A stretch of 64,000 nt of DNA from Nocardioides baculatus (GTDB taxonomy: Bacteria; Actinomycetota; Actinomycetes; Propionibacteriales; Nocardioidaceae): the NCBI RefSeq assembly GCF_016735675.1, contig NZ_JAERSG010000005.1, positions 186,001-250,000 of the forward strand, read 5' to 3'. Shown here piece by piece: positions 9,220 to 17,922 of this stretch (the first letter of the stretch is position 1; every line of letters starts with the position of its first letter). A program made the position numbers and the translations under genes. The notes beneath the pieces were generated by a model. It was given only the letters and a program-made list of their open reading frames with translations, made no database searches and was not told the origin of the DNA.

Positions 9220-9298
9220 GTGCGGTGATCCTGACGCGGGATGCGCACCAGGATCACCGCACAACTGTCGGAGTCCCCGGATATCCGGGGACTTCTGA
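9220..9298. repeat. Compound palindromic repeat, copy 2
   Basis: Here the two hairpins are in the opposite order from copy 1. GTGCGGTGATCCTG pairs perfectly over 14 bases with 9249-9262. TCGGAGTCCCCGG (9268-9280) pairs imperfectly with 9285-9298. It follows the stop of the next minus-strand gene and so may serve as its terminator. Confidence 0.78.
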
Positions 9299-9311
9299 GG
9301 AGCTGGACGGC

Positions 9312-9602
9312 TCAGGCGGGAGGTTCCGGCGACCCGTCCTCGGCCTCCTGGCCGGCGTCGGGGGAGGCCGTCGTACCGGCCTCGGCGTCGTCCGCCTCGC
9401 CCTCGGGCGCCTGGGGCTTGTCGTCGGGCTCGGAGACGCCGTCGGGGAGCACGTCGTCGACGGCGGGGTTGTCGTCCGGGTTCAGGTCGCGGCCCAGGCC
9501 GTTGTCGTCCGGGTCGTCGGCGATCGCGTCCACGCCGCCCGGGTAGAGCTCCGGGTCCTCCGTCACCGGGGTCGGCATCGGGCTCAGCTCGTCGTTGCTC
9601 AT
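9312..9602 (-). CDS. Small acidic protein of unknown function
   Basis: This 96-residue protein is rich in Asp, Glu, Pro and Gly and likely disordered. No family was recognised. ATG 9602 was chosen over the in-frame ATG 9617 because GGGAGG lies at good distance only from the former. It stands alone, followed by a compound hairpin. Low complexity and lack of hydrophobic segments suggest a soluble cytosolic protein. Confidence 0.6.
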   Translation of the reverse strand: MSNDELSPMPTPVTEDPELYPGGVDAIADDPDDNGLGRDLNPDDNPAVDDVLPDGVSEPDDKPQAPEGEADDAEAGTTASPDAGQEAEDGSPEPPA

Positions 9603-9690
9603 CGGGTTCCCTCCCATGGGTGATCGCTCAGATGGTGCCTCGCCGGTCCCGGGCCGACCACCCCCGAGGGGCGGGGCGGGCGCCGAAACC

Positions 9691-10143
9691 TCAGAAGCCG
9701 AAGGTCAGGTAGACAGCACCGGACGACAGCTGCGCGAGCGCGTACGCCTCGTGCGGCACCATCGGCTCGGGCAGCGCCGAGAGCGGGAACCAGCCGATCT
9801 CGGCCGCCTTCTCGGGCTCGACCACGCGCGGCGTCCCGCTCCACGAGCGGGACGTGAAGAACCAGTCGACCCGCTCGTCGATCGCGTCGGCGTGCTGCGT
9901 GCGCTGCATGGTGAACTCCAGCGTCAGCGAGACGTCGGTGACGCCCAGCTCCTCGACCGCCTCGCGTCGCGCGGCGTCGTACGCCGTCTCGCCCCGCTCG
10001 ACGTGCCCGGCCGCGGCGGCTGCCCAGTGCCCGTCCATGTAGGGGGTGCCCTGCCGCAGCTGGAGCAGCACCTCGGTGCCTGCGTCGCCCTCGCGGAGGA
10101 GGTAGACGTAGGACGCGGGGACGAGTGCGAAGCGGTCGGTCAC
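9691..10143 (-). CDS. NUDIX hydrolase
   Basis: This 150-residue protein carries a full Nudix box, G-x5-E-x7-REAVEELGV at about residues 46-68, which binds the metal and cleaves nucleoside diphosphates linked to another moiety. The exact substrate is not readable. GTG 10143 is preceded by TAGGGT seven bases upstream on its strand, so a leaderless message is likely. It lies just upstream of the acidic-protein gene on the same strand. Confidence 0.9.
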   Translation of the reverse strand: MTDRFALVPASYVYLLREGDAGTEVLLQLRQGTPYMDGHWAAAAAGHVERGETAYDAARREAVEELGVTDVSLTLEFTMQRTQHADAIDERVDWFFTSRSWSGTPRVVEPEKAAEIGWFPLSALPEPMVPHEAYALAQLSSGAVYLTFGF

Positions 10144-10161
10144 GCCGCCGACCCTAGGCAG

Positions 10162-10383
10162 TCAGGGGGCAGGCGTGGCGGGCGGGATGTCGTCGTTCTT
10201 GCCGTCGAGGTTGTCGAGGGCGTCGCGCGCCTTGCCGGTCGCCTGGTCGATCTTGTCGGCGTGCTTGCCACCGGTCTTCTCGTTGGCGAACTTGCCGGCC
10301 TTGTCGATGCCGTCGGCGATCTTGTCGCCGTGCTGGTCGACCGCCTCGGTGAGCTTGGCCTTCGCCTTGTCCAGGAAACTCAT
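10162..10383 (-). CDS. MT0933-type (Rv0909-like) antitoxin-family protein
   Basis: This 73-residue, lysine- and aspartate-rich helical protein has the pattern of the MT0933/Rv0909 antitoxin family (SFLDKAKAKL, then repeated DK..GKF..EKTGGK). A strong AAGGAGG precedes ATG 10383. In the Rv0909 pair a toxin gene follows; here the next gene on that strand is a NUDIX hydrolase and no toxin is recognisable, so a role as antitoxin is doubtful. It may act as a stress-type small protein. Confidence 0.65.
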   Translation of the reverse strand: MSFLDKAKAKLTEAVDQHGDKIADGIDKAGKFANEKTGGKHADKIDQATGKARDALDNLDGKNDDIPPATPAP

Positions 10384-10457
10384 CAGGTCCTCCTTGAGGA
10401 GCGCCGGCCCACCCGGACGGGTGAGGACTCCAGCAGTGACGACGATAGCCAGACTGC

Positions 10458-10463
10458 GACAAT
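10458..10463 (+). promoter_or_regulatory. -10 element of a leaderless promoter (miaA)
   Basis: GACAAT is followed by six bases and then the miaA ATG at 10470; no ribosome site is present. The same GACAAT-N6-start arrangement occurs at the matrixin-like gene at 62.6 kb. Confidence 0.45.
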
Positions 10464-10469
10464 CCGGAC

Positions 10470-11384
10470 ATGCCTCGTCCCATCGTCGCCCTCGTCGGTG
10501 CGACGGCCTCCGGCAAGACCGGGCTGAGCCTCGACCTCGCCGAGCGCCTCGGCGGCGAGGTGGTCAACACCGACGCGATGCAGGTCTACCGCGGCATGGA
10601 CATCGGCACGGCGAAGCTCCCGGTCGACGAGCGCCGCGGCATCCCGCACCACCTGCTCGACCTGCTCGACGTCACCGAGCCGGCGACCGTCGCCCTCTTC
10701 CAGGGGTGGGCGCGCGAGGTCGTCGCCGGCATCCGCGAGCGAGGAGCGACCCCCGTCCTCGTCGGCGGCTCGGCGCTCTACACCCGCGCGATCGTCGACC
10801 GCTTCGAGTTCCCCGGCACCGACGAGTCGTTGCGCCGCGAGCTCGAGGCCGAGCTCGAGCGGGTCGGCGGCCAGGCACTCCACGAGCGGCTCGCGCACGT
10901 CGACCCCGACGCCGCCGCGCAGATCCAGCCCGACAACGGCCGGCGCGTGGTCCGCGCCCTCGAGGTCATCGCCCTCACCGGGCGGCCCTACGGCGCCAGC
11001 CTCCCGCGACTGGAGTACGCCGACCCGCTGACCGTGCAGATCGGCGTCGACATCGACCGGCCGACGCTCGACGAGCGCATCGCCCGCCGGGTGGACGAGA
11101 TGTTCGCCGGCGGCTTCGTCGAGGAGGTCGAGGCCCTGCTGGCCTCCGGCCTCGCGGACGGGCGTACGGCCAACCGCGCCATCGGCTACCGCGAGGTCGT
11201 CGGCTACCTCGCGGGCGACCGGTCGAGGGCCGAGGCGATCGAGCAGACCAAGACCGCGACGCGGCGCTTCGCCCGGCGCCAGGACGGCTGGTTCCGCAAG
11301 GACCCGCGCATCGTGTGGGTCGCGCACGACGACCCCGACCGCGTGGCGAAGGCGGTCGGGGCGATCGACGCCCTCGTCGGGTAG
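10470..11384 (+). CDS. miaA: tRNA dimethylallyltransferase MiaA
   Basis: This 304-residue enzyme transfers the dimethylallyl group from DMAPP to A37 of tRNA, making the substrate of MiaB. The P-loop GATASGKT is at residues 10-17, followed by the DAMQVYRGMDIGTAK segment with the catalytic aspartate, and later the RAIGYREV motif typical of the family. The start lies six bases after GACAAT, suggesting a leaderless message. Length is normal. Confidence 0.96.
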   Translation: MPRPIVALVGATASGKTGLSLDLAERLGGEVVNTDAMQVYRGMDIGTAKLPVDERRGIPHHLLDLLDVTEPATVALFQGWAREVVAGIRERGATPVLVGGSALYTRAIVDRFEFPGTDESLRRELEAELERVGGQALHERLAHVDPDAAAQIQPDNGRRVVRALEVIALTGRPYGASLPRLEYADPLTVQIGVDIDRPTLDERIARRVDEMFAGGFVEEVEALLASGLADGRTANRAIGYREVVGYLAGDRSRAEAIEQTKTATRRFARRQDGWFRKDPRIVWVAHDDPDRVAKAVGAIDALVG

Positions 11385-11435
11385 AGCGCAACGTCGATCA
11401 AGCGCGCTGTCGGTGGCCGGTGTGAGGGTGGCTCG

Positions 11436-11954
11436 ATGGCGACCATCTACTACACCGGCTGCACCCTCGACGGCTTCATCGCGACCGACGACCACTCGCT
11501 CGACTGGCTGACCTCGCGCGACATCGACCAGGACGGCCCGATGGCCTACCCGGCGTTCCGCGAGCGGCTCGGCGCGTGCGCGATGGGTGCGACGACCTGG
11601 CAGTGGATCCTCGACCACGACGACGACCCGTGGGGTCCGCTGCCGACCTGGGTGCTGACCCACCGCACCTTCCCGGAGGCTCCGCCCAGCGTGCGGTTCG
11701 ACCGCGACGACGTACGCCGCGTCCACGCCGACATGACCGAGGCCGCCGATGGCAAGGACCTCTGGATCGTCGGCGGGGGAGAGCTGGTCGGGCAGTTCCA
11801 CGACGCGGGACTGCTCGACGAGGTGTGGCTCCAGTACGCCCCGGTGGCGATCGGCAGCGGCGCGCCGGTGCTCCCGCGGCACGTCGAGCTCAGACTCGAG
11901 GAGACCGCGCGCAACCGTGACTTCATGTGCGGTCGCTACACGGTGGTGCGCTGA
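11436..11954 (+). CDS. Dihydrofolate reductase family protein (RibD C-terminal type)
   Basis: This 172-residue protein of the DHFR/RibD-C superfamily shows SLDGFIA-like TLDGFIAT at the N-terminus, GATTWQW in the middle and IVGGGELVGQF for cofactor binding. It probably reduces an NADPH-dependent substrate, not dihydrofolate itself; many such genes are stand-alone in actinobacteria. It follows miaA by 51 bases and could be cotranscribed. The substrate is unknown. Confidence 0.85.
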   Translation: MATIYYTGCTLDGFIATDDHSLDWLTSRDIDQDGPMAYPAFRERLGACAMGATTWQWILDHDDDPWGPLPTWVLTHRTFPEAPPSVRFDRDDVRRVHADMTEAADGKDLWIVGGGELVGQFHDAGLLDEVWLQYAPVAIGSGAPVLPRHVELRLEETARNRDFMCGRYTVVR

Positions 11955-12032
11955 GACACCCTCCGGCGGGCGTGGACAGCCCGCGCGGCGTGGGGGCAGG
12001 GTGGACGGACCATCTCTCGGGAGGAACCCCCC

Positions 12033-13874
12033 ATGCACCTGCGTACGTCCCTCGCCGCCGTCACCGCGGCCGGCCTCGTCTCCGGGCTCGTGCTCGCGAA
12101 CCCGACGGGCGCGACCGGCGCCCAGCCGCCGGGCGGCGCCGACGCCCGGCCGACCGCCAAGATCCCGACCGCGATCGGCAAGGGCGGTGCCGTCACGACG
12201 GTCGACCCCGAGGCCAGCGCGGCCGGCCTCAAGGTGCTGAAGGCCGGCGGCAACGCGGTCGACGCGGCGGTCGCCGCGGCCGCGACCCTCGGCGTCACCG
12301 AGCCCTACAGCGCCGGCATCGGCGGTGGCGGCTACTTCGTCTACTACAACGCCAAGACCGGCAAGGTCCGCACGCTCGACGGCCGCGAGACCGCGCCCAG
12401 CAGGATGCCGCAGGACGCGTTCATCGACCCGGCGACCGGCAAGCCCTACCCGTTCACGCCCGACCTGGTGACCAGCGGCGTCAGCGTCGGCACGCCCGGG
12501 ACCCTCGCGACCTGGGACAAGGCCCTCGCCAACTGGGGGACCTGGACGCTCGGCGAGGCGCTCGCCCCGGCCACCAAGGTCGCCGACCGTGGCTTCAAGG
12601 TCGACGAGACCTTCCGCCAGCAGACCCTCGACAACGAGGAGCGGTTCCGCGCCTTCAAGGACACGAAGAAGCTGTTCCTGCCCGGCGGCGACGCCCCCGA
12701 GGTCGGCTCCATCTTCCGCAACCCCGATCTGGCCGCGACCTACCGGACGATCGCCGCGAAGGGCACGTCCGCGTTCTACCGCGGCCCGCTCGCGCGCCTG
12801 ATCTCCGACGTCGTGCGCAAGCCGCGGACGAGCAAGAACACCGAGCTGCCGACCCCGAAGGGCTACCTCACGCCGCGCGACCTGCGCGACTACAAGGTCC
12901 GCTCGCAGCGCGCGACGAAGGTGAGCTACCGCGGCCACGACGTCTACGGCATGGCGCCGTCGTCGTCCGGCGGCACCACTGTCGGCGAGGCGCTCAACAT
13001 CCTGGAGCGCTACGACCTGCCGGCGATGACGCCCGAGGCGGCCCTCCACCACTACCTCGAGGCGAGCGCGCTCGCCTTCGCCGACCGCGGGAAGTACGTC
13101 GGCGACCCGGCCTTCGTCGACGTCCCGGTCAAGCGGCTGCTGGACGACGAGTACGCCGCCGAGCGCGCCTGCTCGCTCGACCCGAGCAAGGCGGCCACCA
13201 AGCCGGTCGCCGCCGGCGACGTGACGTCGTACGACGGGGTGTGCGGCCCGGCGACCGCGAAGGGCACGACCGACGCAGACACCGAGAACATCTCCACCAC
13301 CAACCTCACCGTCGCCGACAAGTGGGGCAACGTCGTGGAGTACACCCTCACCATCGAGCAGACCGGCGGCTCGGGCATCACCGTCCCCGGCCACGGCTTC
13401 CTGCTCAACAACGAGCTGACCGACTTCTCGACCGTGTACGACGCCGCCGACCCCAACCGGATCCAGCCGGGCAAGCGGCCGCGCAGCTCCATGTCGCCGA
13501 CGATCGTGCTCAAGGACGGCAAGCCGTTCCTCGCGCTCGGCTCGCCCGGCGGCTCGACGATCATCACCACGGTGCTGCAGATGCTGGTCAACCGGATCGA
13601 CCTCGGGATGACCATCGAGCAGGCGATCGCGGCGCCGCGCGCCAGCCAGCGCAACACCGCGAGCGTCACCGCGGAGCCAGCATTCATCGACGCCTACGGT
13701 GCCGCCCTCACCGCGCTCGGCCACACCCTCGCGCCGGCGGGCGACGCCTTCACCAGTGCGGCCGAGATCGGCGCCGCGACGGCGATCGAGTTCGGCCCGG
13801 GCAAGAAGCTCACTGCGGTCGCGGAGCCGTTCCGCCGCGGCAAGGGCTCGGCCAAGGTGGTCTCACCGGAGTAG
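12033..13874 (+). CDS. ggt: Secreted gamma-glutamyltransferase
   Basis: This 613-residue proenzyme has a cleavable Sec signal (hydrophobic stretch about 6-22, likely cut near ATGA-Q). It should self-cleave before the catalytic threonine, T422 of the TTNLTVAD motif, giving large and small subunits. The downstream PGKRPRSSMSP and GSPGGSTIITT segments are the expected gamma-glutamyl-binding and oxyanion motifs. It hydrolyses or transfers gamma-glutamyl groups, for example from glutathione-like peptides, outside the membrane. The start follows GGGAGGA. Glutamate released could feed the gluABCD transporter, though this link is only inference. Confidence 0.93.
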   Translation: MHLRTSLAAVTAAGLVSGLVLANPTGATGAQPPGGADARPTAKIPTAIGKGGAVTTVDPEASAAGLKVLKAGGNAVDAAVAAAATLGVTEPYSAGIGGGGYFVYYNAKTGKVRTLDGRETAPSRMPQDAFIDPATGKPYPFTPDLVTSGVSVGTPGTLATWDKALANWGTWTLGEALAPATKVADRGFKVDETFRQQTLDNEERFRAFKDTKKLFLPGGDAPEVGSIFRNPDLAATYRTIAAKGTSAFYRGPLARLISDVVRKPRTSKNTELPTPKGYLTPRDLRDYKVRSQRATKVSYRGHDVYGMAPSSSGGTTVGEALNILERYDLPAMTPEAALHHYLEASALAFADRGKYVGDPAFVDVPVKRLLDDEYAAERACSLDPSKAATKPVAAGDVTSYDGVCGPATAKGTTDADTENISTTNLTVADKWGNVVEYTLTIEQTGGSGITVPGHGFLLNNELTDFSTVYDAADPNRIQPGKRPRSSMSPTIVLKDGKPFLALGSPGGSTIITTVLQMLVNRIDLGMTIEQAIAAPRASQRNTASVTAEPAFIDAYGAALTALGHTLAPAGDAFTSAAEIGAATAIEFGPGKKLTAVAEPFRRGKGSAKVVSPE

Positions 13875-13884
13875 GCCCTTCGCC

Positions 13885-13959
13885 GGTTGAGGTGCGAGGG
13901 CGCCCGAGCCTCGAAACCCCTGGGGTTTCGAGGCTCGCTCCGCTCGCACCTCGACCACC
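13885..13959. repeat. Long inverted repeat, family II (terminator-like)
   Basis: CGAGCCTCGAAACCCC (13905-13920) and its exact complement (13922-13937) form a 16-base stem with a 1-base loop. Outer arms GGTTGAGGTGCGAG and CTCGCACCTCGACCACC extend the pairing to about 75 bases. Half-copies of the same element appear at 54.0 kb and, more diverged, at 26.2 and 27.5 kb. It follows ggt and precedes dapF. Confidence 0.8.
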
Positions 13960-13981
13960 GAGGGGGTGCCACACTTGGACC

Positions 13982-14767
13982 GTGAGCTACCCCTTCCTCA
14001 AGGGCCACGGCACGGAGAACGACTTCGTGGTGCTGCCCGACGCTGACGGCAACGTGCACGGCGAGCTGTCCGAGGACCGGGTGCGCGCGCTCTGCGACCG
14101 CCGCGCCGGCATCGGCGGTGACGGCGTGCTGCGCGCCGTACGCCGGGACGGCGGCTGGTTCATGGACTACCGCAACTCCGACGGGTCGGTCAGCGAGATG
14201 TGCGGCAACGGCATCCGGGTGTTCGCGCGCTACCTCCACGAGCGCGAGGGCGAGCCGTTCCCGATGAAGATCCACACCCGCGACGGGATCAAGGTCCTCG
14301 ACCGCACGGGTGACGACTTCACCGCCGACATGGGCGCCCCCGAGGTCTTCGCCGCGACCGAGGTGACCGTGACGGGTCGCAGCTACCCGGCCGCACACGT
14401 CTCCATGGGCAACCCCCACGCCGTCGTCTTCGTCGACAACCTGGCCGAGGCCGGCTCCCTCGACGAGGAGCCCGAGCACGACGACTCGGTCTACCCCGAC
14501 GGCGTCAACGTCGAGTTCGTCGTACGTCGCGGCGAGCACCATGTCGCGATGCGGGTCCACGAGCGCGGCTCGGGCGAGACGCGGTCCTGCGGCACCGGCG
14601 CGTGCGCGGTCGCGGTCGCGACCTCGCTCGTCGACGAGGCACCCCGCGGTACGCCGTACCGCATCGACGTCCCCGGCGGCACGCTCACCGTCGTGTGGAC
14701 CGAGGACGACCGCGTCCTGCTCACCGGGCCGGCCGTCCTCGTCGCCGAGGGCCTGACCGACCTCTGA
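13982..14767 (+). CDS. dapF: Diaminopimelate epimerase
   Basis: This 261-residue enzyme interconverts LL- and meso-diaminopimelate for lysine and peptidoglycan synthesis. The two catalytic cysteines are in SEMCGNGIRVF and RSCGTGAC. GTG 13982 is the start that gives the normal family N-terminus (SYPFLKGHGTENDF); it has no clear ribosome site and may be leaderless. A hairpin follows the stop. Confidence 0.96.
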   Translation: MSYPFLKGHGTENDFVVLPDADGNVHGELSEDRVRALCDRRAGIGGDGVLRAVRRDGGWFMDYRNSDGSVSEMCGNGIRVFARYLHEREGEPFPMKIHTRDGIKVLDRTGDDFTADMGAPEVFAATEVTVTGRSYPAAHVSMGNPHAVVFVDNLAEAGSLDEEPEHDDSVYPDGVNVEFVVRRGEHHVAMRVHERGSGETRSCGTGACAVAVATSLVDEAPRGTPYRIDVPGGTLTVVWTEDDRVLLTGPAVLVAEGLTDL

Positions 14768-14816
14768 GGTCGAGTGCCCTCGCGGCACCGTCCGCCGCAC
14801 GGCCGCGCACTCGACC
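14768..14816 (+). terminator. Terminator hairpin after dapF
   Basis: GGTCGAGTGC (14768-14777) pairs perfectly with GCACTCGACC (14807-14816), immediately after the stop codon. The loop is itself GC-rich. No T run follows, which is common in this group. Confidence 0.6.
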
Positions 14817-14820
14817 CTTC

Positions 14821-14826
14821 TAGGAT
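14821..14826 (+). promoter_or_regulatory. -10 element of a leaderless promoter (SDR gene)
   Basis: TAGGAT is followed by seven bases and then ATG 14834, without a ribosome site. Confidence 0.5.
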
Positions 14827-14833
14827 CCGGGCC

Positions 14834-15610
14834 ATGGACATCACCGGATCTTCCGCCATCGTCACCGGCGGCGCGAGCGGCATCGGTGCCGCCGTCGCGC
14901 GCGCCCTCGCCGCCAGGGGCGCGGTCGTGGTCGTCGCCGACCTCAACGCCGAGAAGGGCGAGGCGCTGGCCGCCGAGATCAACGGCGTCTTCGCCTCCGT
15001 CGACGTGACGAAGACCGAGCAGGTCGCCGCCGCCGTCGAGGCCGCTGCCGAGATCGCTCCGCTGCGTGCGTGCGTCAACTCCGCCGGCATCGGCTGGGCG
15101 CAGCGCACGATCGGCCGAGACGGGCTGCTCGAGCAGGCGCACGACCTCGACGCCTTCCGCAAGGTCGTCGAGATCAACCTCATCGGCACCTTCGACATGA
15201 CCCGCCAGGCCGCGACCGTGATGAGCCGCAACGAGCCCGACGAGGACGGCCAGCGCGGCGCGATCGTCAACCTCGCGTCGGTCGCCGCCTTCGACGGCCA
15301 GATCGGCCAGGCGTCCTACTCCGCCTCCAAGGGCGGCGTCGTCGGGATGACCCTCCCGGTCGCCCGCGACCTGTCGGCCGCCGGCATCCGGCTCAACACG
15401 GTGGCGCCCGGCCTCATCGACACCCCGATCTACGACGCGTTCCCCGATCCCGACGAGTTCAAGGCCAACCTCGGCCAGAACGTGCTCTTCCCCAAGCGCC
15501 TCGGCCGCGCCGAGGAGCTCGCCAGCATGGTCGTCGAGTGCCTCACCAACTCCTACATGAACGGCGAGACGATCCGCGTCGACGGCGGCATCCGGATGCC
15601 ACCGAAGTGA
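14834..15610 (+). CDS. SDR oxidoreductase, 3-hydroxyacyl-CoA dehydrogenase-like
   Basis: This 258-residue classical short-chain dehydrogenase has the nucleotide-binding TGGASGIG at residues 11-18, an NSAG-type motif, the catalytic YSASK and PGLIDTPIY after it. Its closest resemblance is to type II 3-hydroxyacyl-CoA dehydrogenases (HSD17B10-like), judged by the MSRNEPDEDGQRGAIVN and GETIRVDGGIRM segments. That would place it in fatty acid or branched-chain oxidation. It is a single gene with a leaderless-type start. Confidence 0.88.
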   Translation: MDITGSSAIVTGGASGIGAAVARALAARGAVVVVADLNAEKGEALAAEINGVFASVDVTKTEQVAAAVEAAAEIAPLRACVNSAGIGWAQRTIGRDGLLEQAHDLDAFRKVVEINLIGTFDMTRQAATVMSRNEPDEDGQRGAIVNLASVAAFDGQIGQASYSASKGGVVGMTLPVARDLSAAGIRLNTVAPGLIDTPIYDAFPDPDEFKANLGQNVLFPKRLGRAEELASMVVECLTNSYMNGETIRVDGGIRMPPK

Positions 15611-15618
15611 GGACGTCG

Positions 15619-15624
15619 TAGGGT
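15619..15624 (+). promoter_or_regulatory. -10 element of a leaderless promoter (first TSP3 gene)
   Basis: TAGGGT is followed by seven bases and then ATG 15632. No Shine-Dalgarno is seen. Confidence 0.45.
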
Positions 15625-15631
15625 CGCGCCC

Positions 15632-16654
15632 ATGAATCGGGGGATTCTCGCTCGCGCGACGCTCGTGACCATTGCGGCCATCGCCGGACTTCCGGTCCTG
15701 CTCGCTCCGGCGTCGGCCGCGCCGGTGGCGTGCACCCAGAGCTTCCAGGGCGCCGGCGGTTTCGTTCCGGACGGGCAGGGCCGCCCTTTCACCCTGACCG
15801 TGCCGGACGACGCGTTCCTCCCGGGCGCGACGGTGACCGACGTCGATGTCCGGGTGGTCTGGGAGAACGCGCGCGCCGCCACCATCAGCGCGGTGCACGC
15901 CGGTGCGACACAGCCGCTCCTCTCCTCGCTCGGGCTCGACTACCGGGCCTACGACGTGACCTTCGACGACGAGGCGCCTGCCGCATGGACCGCCGCAGCC
16001 ACCACGGGACGGCACCGGCCGTCGGGCGACCTCGCTGCCTTCGACGCGTCGAGCGCCGCCGGACAGTGGGGCCTGGCCGCCAGCGCGCCCTTCAACTTCG
16101 GGCCGCTCGTGATCTCGAGCTTCGAGGTGACCATCACGACCTCGGGCTGCGACTCCGACGGGGACGGCGTCGCGGAGAACGTCGACAACTGTCCGACCGT
16201 TCCCAACGCTGACCAGCTCGACTGGGACGGCGACCAGCGGGGCAACGCCTGCGACGGCACGCCCGGCACGCCACCGCCGACGCCGTCCCCGACGGCCGCG
16301 TCTCCCACCACCGCGCCGTCGACGACCCCGCCGGTCGCGCCGATCTCGCCGTCCTGCACGGCTGGCTGCGCCTACACCCGGACGGTGGACCTGCGCCACC
16401 AGGCTGCGCGACACCGACTGCTCGGGACGGTCACCTCACCCGCGGTCGGGTGCGAGAGCAGCGTCCCCGTCACCCTGTGGCGCAAGCGGTCGGGGGCCGA
16501 CCGCAAGCTGGTGGTCCTGACCACGCGGGCATCGGGATCCTTCCGCACGAAGGCGCCGCGCAGGGCGGGCCGCTACTACGCCACGGTCACGTCCAGGGAC
16601 CAGGCGCTGTGCGGCGACGCCAGCTCGCGCGTCGTACGGATCCGGCGACGCTGA
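15632..16654 (+). CDS. Secreted protein: P-domain-like module, TSP3 repeat, conserved C-terminal module
   Basis: This 340-residue exported protein has a signal peptide (cut near residue 29, ASAAP). A proprotein-convertase P-domain-like beta region follows at about 30-170 (FDDEAPAAW, then a GQWGL motif). A thrombospondin type-3 calcium repeat is at about 171-205 (DSDGDGVAENVDNCPTVPN), then a Pro/Thr/Ser linker. The last 90 residues share a module (VTLWRKRSGADRKLVVLTT, GSFRT, AGRYYATVTS) with the next two genes. No enzymatic motif is seen. It is the first of three tandem paralogues. Confidence 0.8.
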   Translation: MNRGILARATLVTIAAIAGLPVLLAPASAAPVACTQSFQGAGGFVPDGQGRPFTLTVPDDAFLPGATVTDVDVRVVWENARAATISAVHAGATQPLLSSLGLDYRAYDVTFDDEAPAAWTAAATTGRHRPSGDLAAFDASSAAGQWGLAASAPFNFGPLVISSFEVTITTSGCDSDGDGVAENVDNCPTVPNADQLDWDGDQRGNACDGTPGTPPPTPSPTAASPTTAPSTTPPVAPISPSCTAGCAYTRTVDLRHQAARHRLLGTVTSPAVGCESSVPVTLWRKRSGADRKLVVLTTRASGSFRTKAPRRAGRYYATVTSRDQALCGDASSRVVRIRRR

Positions 16655-16743
16655 CCGTCGGGACGTCGGACCTCCGCCGCGGGCTGGTAGCCGTTCACCC
16701 CACCGCCCTTTCCCGGGGTGTGGCCGGGCGAGCCGGCCACACC

Positions 16744-16749
16744 TACCCT
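16744..16749 (+). promoter_or_regulatory. -10 element of a leaderless promoter (second TSP3 gene)
   Basis: TACCCT is followed by six bases and then ATG 16756, without a ribosome site. Confidence 0.45.
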
Positions 16750-16755
16750 GTGCCG

Positions 16756-17868
16756 ATGCGCCTGCTCCCGACCCGGCTCGCCCTGATCGCACTGGTGGCT
16801 GGATTCGTGTCGATGGTCGGCCCGGCCGCTCCGGCCGGTGCCGCGCCCGTGCCGTGCGTACGCACGATCAACGGTGCGGCGGCCAACGTCGCGCCGGACG
16901 CGGCTGGCGATCCGCCGTTCACCTCGACGGCGATCGACCTCCAGGCACCGGTGGCCCCCGGGCTCGTCGAGGACGTCGACGTCTCGGTCTCGCTCGACCA
17001 TCCCGACGCCTACCAGGTGCGCGTACGCCTCTCGCACGCCGGCACCACCTCCATCCTCCAGCGACGGTTCGCCGACAGCGGCCCGCAGGTGCGGCCGCTC
17101 ACGTGGGACGACGAGGCGGCCGCGGTCTACGGGCCGACGTCGACGCCCGGCACCTACCGACCCGACCAGCCACTCAGCGCCCACGACGGAGCGGCCTCGG
17201 GTGGTGCGTGGCGGCTGCTGGTCGACAACTGGGGGGCAGCCGCCGGACGCGTGGTCTCGTGGAGCATCACGATCAGCTACACCGCCTGCGACGGGGACGA
17301 CGACGGCGTCGAGGACCACGTCGACAACTGCGACCCGGTGGCCAACCCCGACCAGTCCGACATCGACCGCGACGGGATCGGCGACGCGTGCGACGGAGAC
17401 CCCGACGGTGACGGCGTCGGCTCCCAGGCGGACAACTGCCCGCAGGTCTCCAACGCGACCCAGGTCAACAGCGACGCCGACGCGCTCGGCGACGCGTGCG
17501 ACGCCGACGACGATGACGACAGTCGTGCCGACGTGAGCGACGGGTGCCCGCTGGTCGGGGCAGCCACCTCGTCCGGGTGCCCGGCCGTGGCGACGAAGGT
17601 CCGGCTCCGCAAGGAGAAGTCGCGCCTCGTCGGTCGCGTGCGCTCCGACCGCGGGGCGTGCGTCGACCAGGTCCGGGCCACCGTGAAGAGGAAGAAGCCC
17701 GGCCGCGACCCCAAGCTGGTCGTCGTCATGACGAAGCCCGACGGCCGCTTCCGTACGCGGCTCCCGAAGGCGGCCGGTCGCTACTACGTCGTCGTCCGCA
17801 AGCGGTACGCCGTCGGCGTCGCCGAGTGCGGCAGCAGCCGGTCCGCCGCCGTCCGGGTCCGCCGCTGA
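16756..17868 (+). CDS. Secreted protein: P-domain-like module, three TSP3 repeats, conserved C-terminal module
   Basis: This 370-residue paralogue of the preceding gene has a signal peptide ending near residue 32 (PAGAAP). A fuller P-domain-like region follows (TWDDEAAAVYGP, GTYRPDQPL, GAWRLLVDNWG, VSWSITI), then three Asp-rich TSP3-type repeats at about 175-270, each with DNC or GCP cysteines that probably bind calcium. It ends in the same C-terminal module (KKPGRDPKLVVVMT, GRFRT, GRYYVVV). A cell-surface or extracellular calcium-stabilised role is inferred; the partner is unknown. Confidence 0.8.
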   Translation: MRLLPTRLALIALVAGFVSMVGPAAPAGAAPVPCVRTINGAAANVAPDAAGDPPFTSTAIDLQAPVAPGLVEDVDVSVSLDHPDAYQVRVRLSHAGTTSILQRRFADSGPQVRPLTWDDEAAAVYGPTSTPGTYRPDQPLSAHDGAASGGAWRLLVDNWGAAAGRVVSWSITISYTACDGDDDGVEDHVDNCDPVANPDQSDIDRDGIGDACDGDPDGDGVGSQADNCPQVSNATQVNSDADALGDACDADDDDDSRADVSDGCPLVGAATSSGCPAVATKVRLRKEKSRLVGRVRSDRGACVDQVRATVKRKKPGRDPKLVVVMTKPDGRFRTRLPKAAGRYYVVVRKRYAVGVAECGSSRSAAVRVRR

Positions 17869-17922
17869 CGTTCGGGGCCGCCGGCAGGTTTCAGGACTCC
17901 GTCCGCGGGGAAGGTCCCGCGC

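Noticed and set aside
10383..13724. Very long minus-strand open frame (over 1,100 codons) opposite miaA and ggt
   Set aside because: It is the antisense of well-recognised genes; its composition is Arg/Gly/Val-rich low-information sequence expected from high-GC reverse frames.
13694..16414. Long minus-strand open frame opposite dapF and the SDR gene
   Set aside because: Reverse complement of clear enzymes with intact catalytic motifs; skewed composition.
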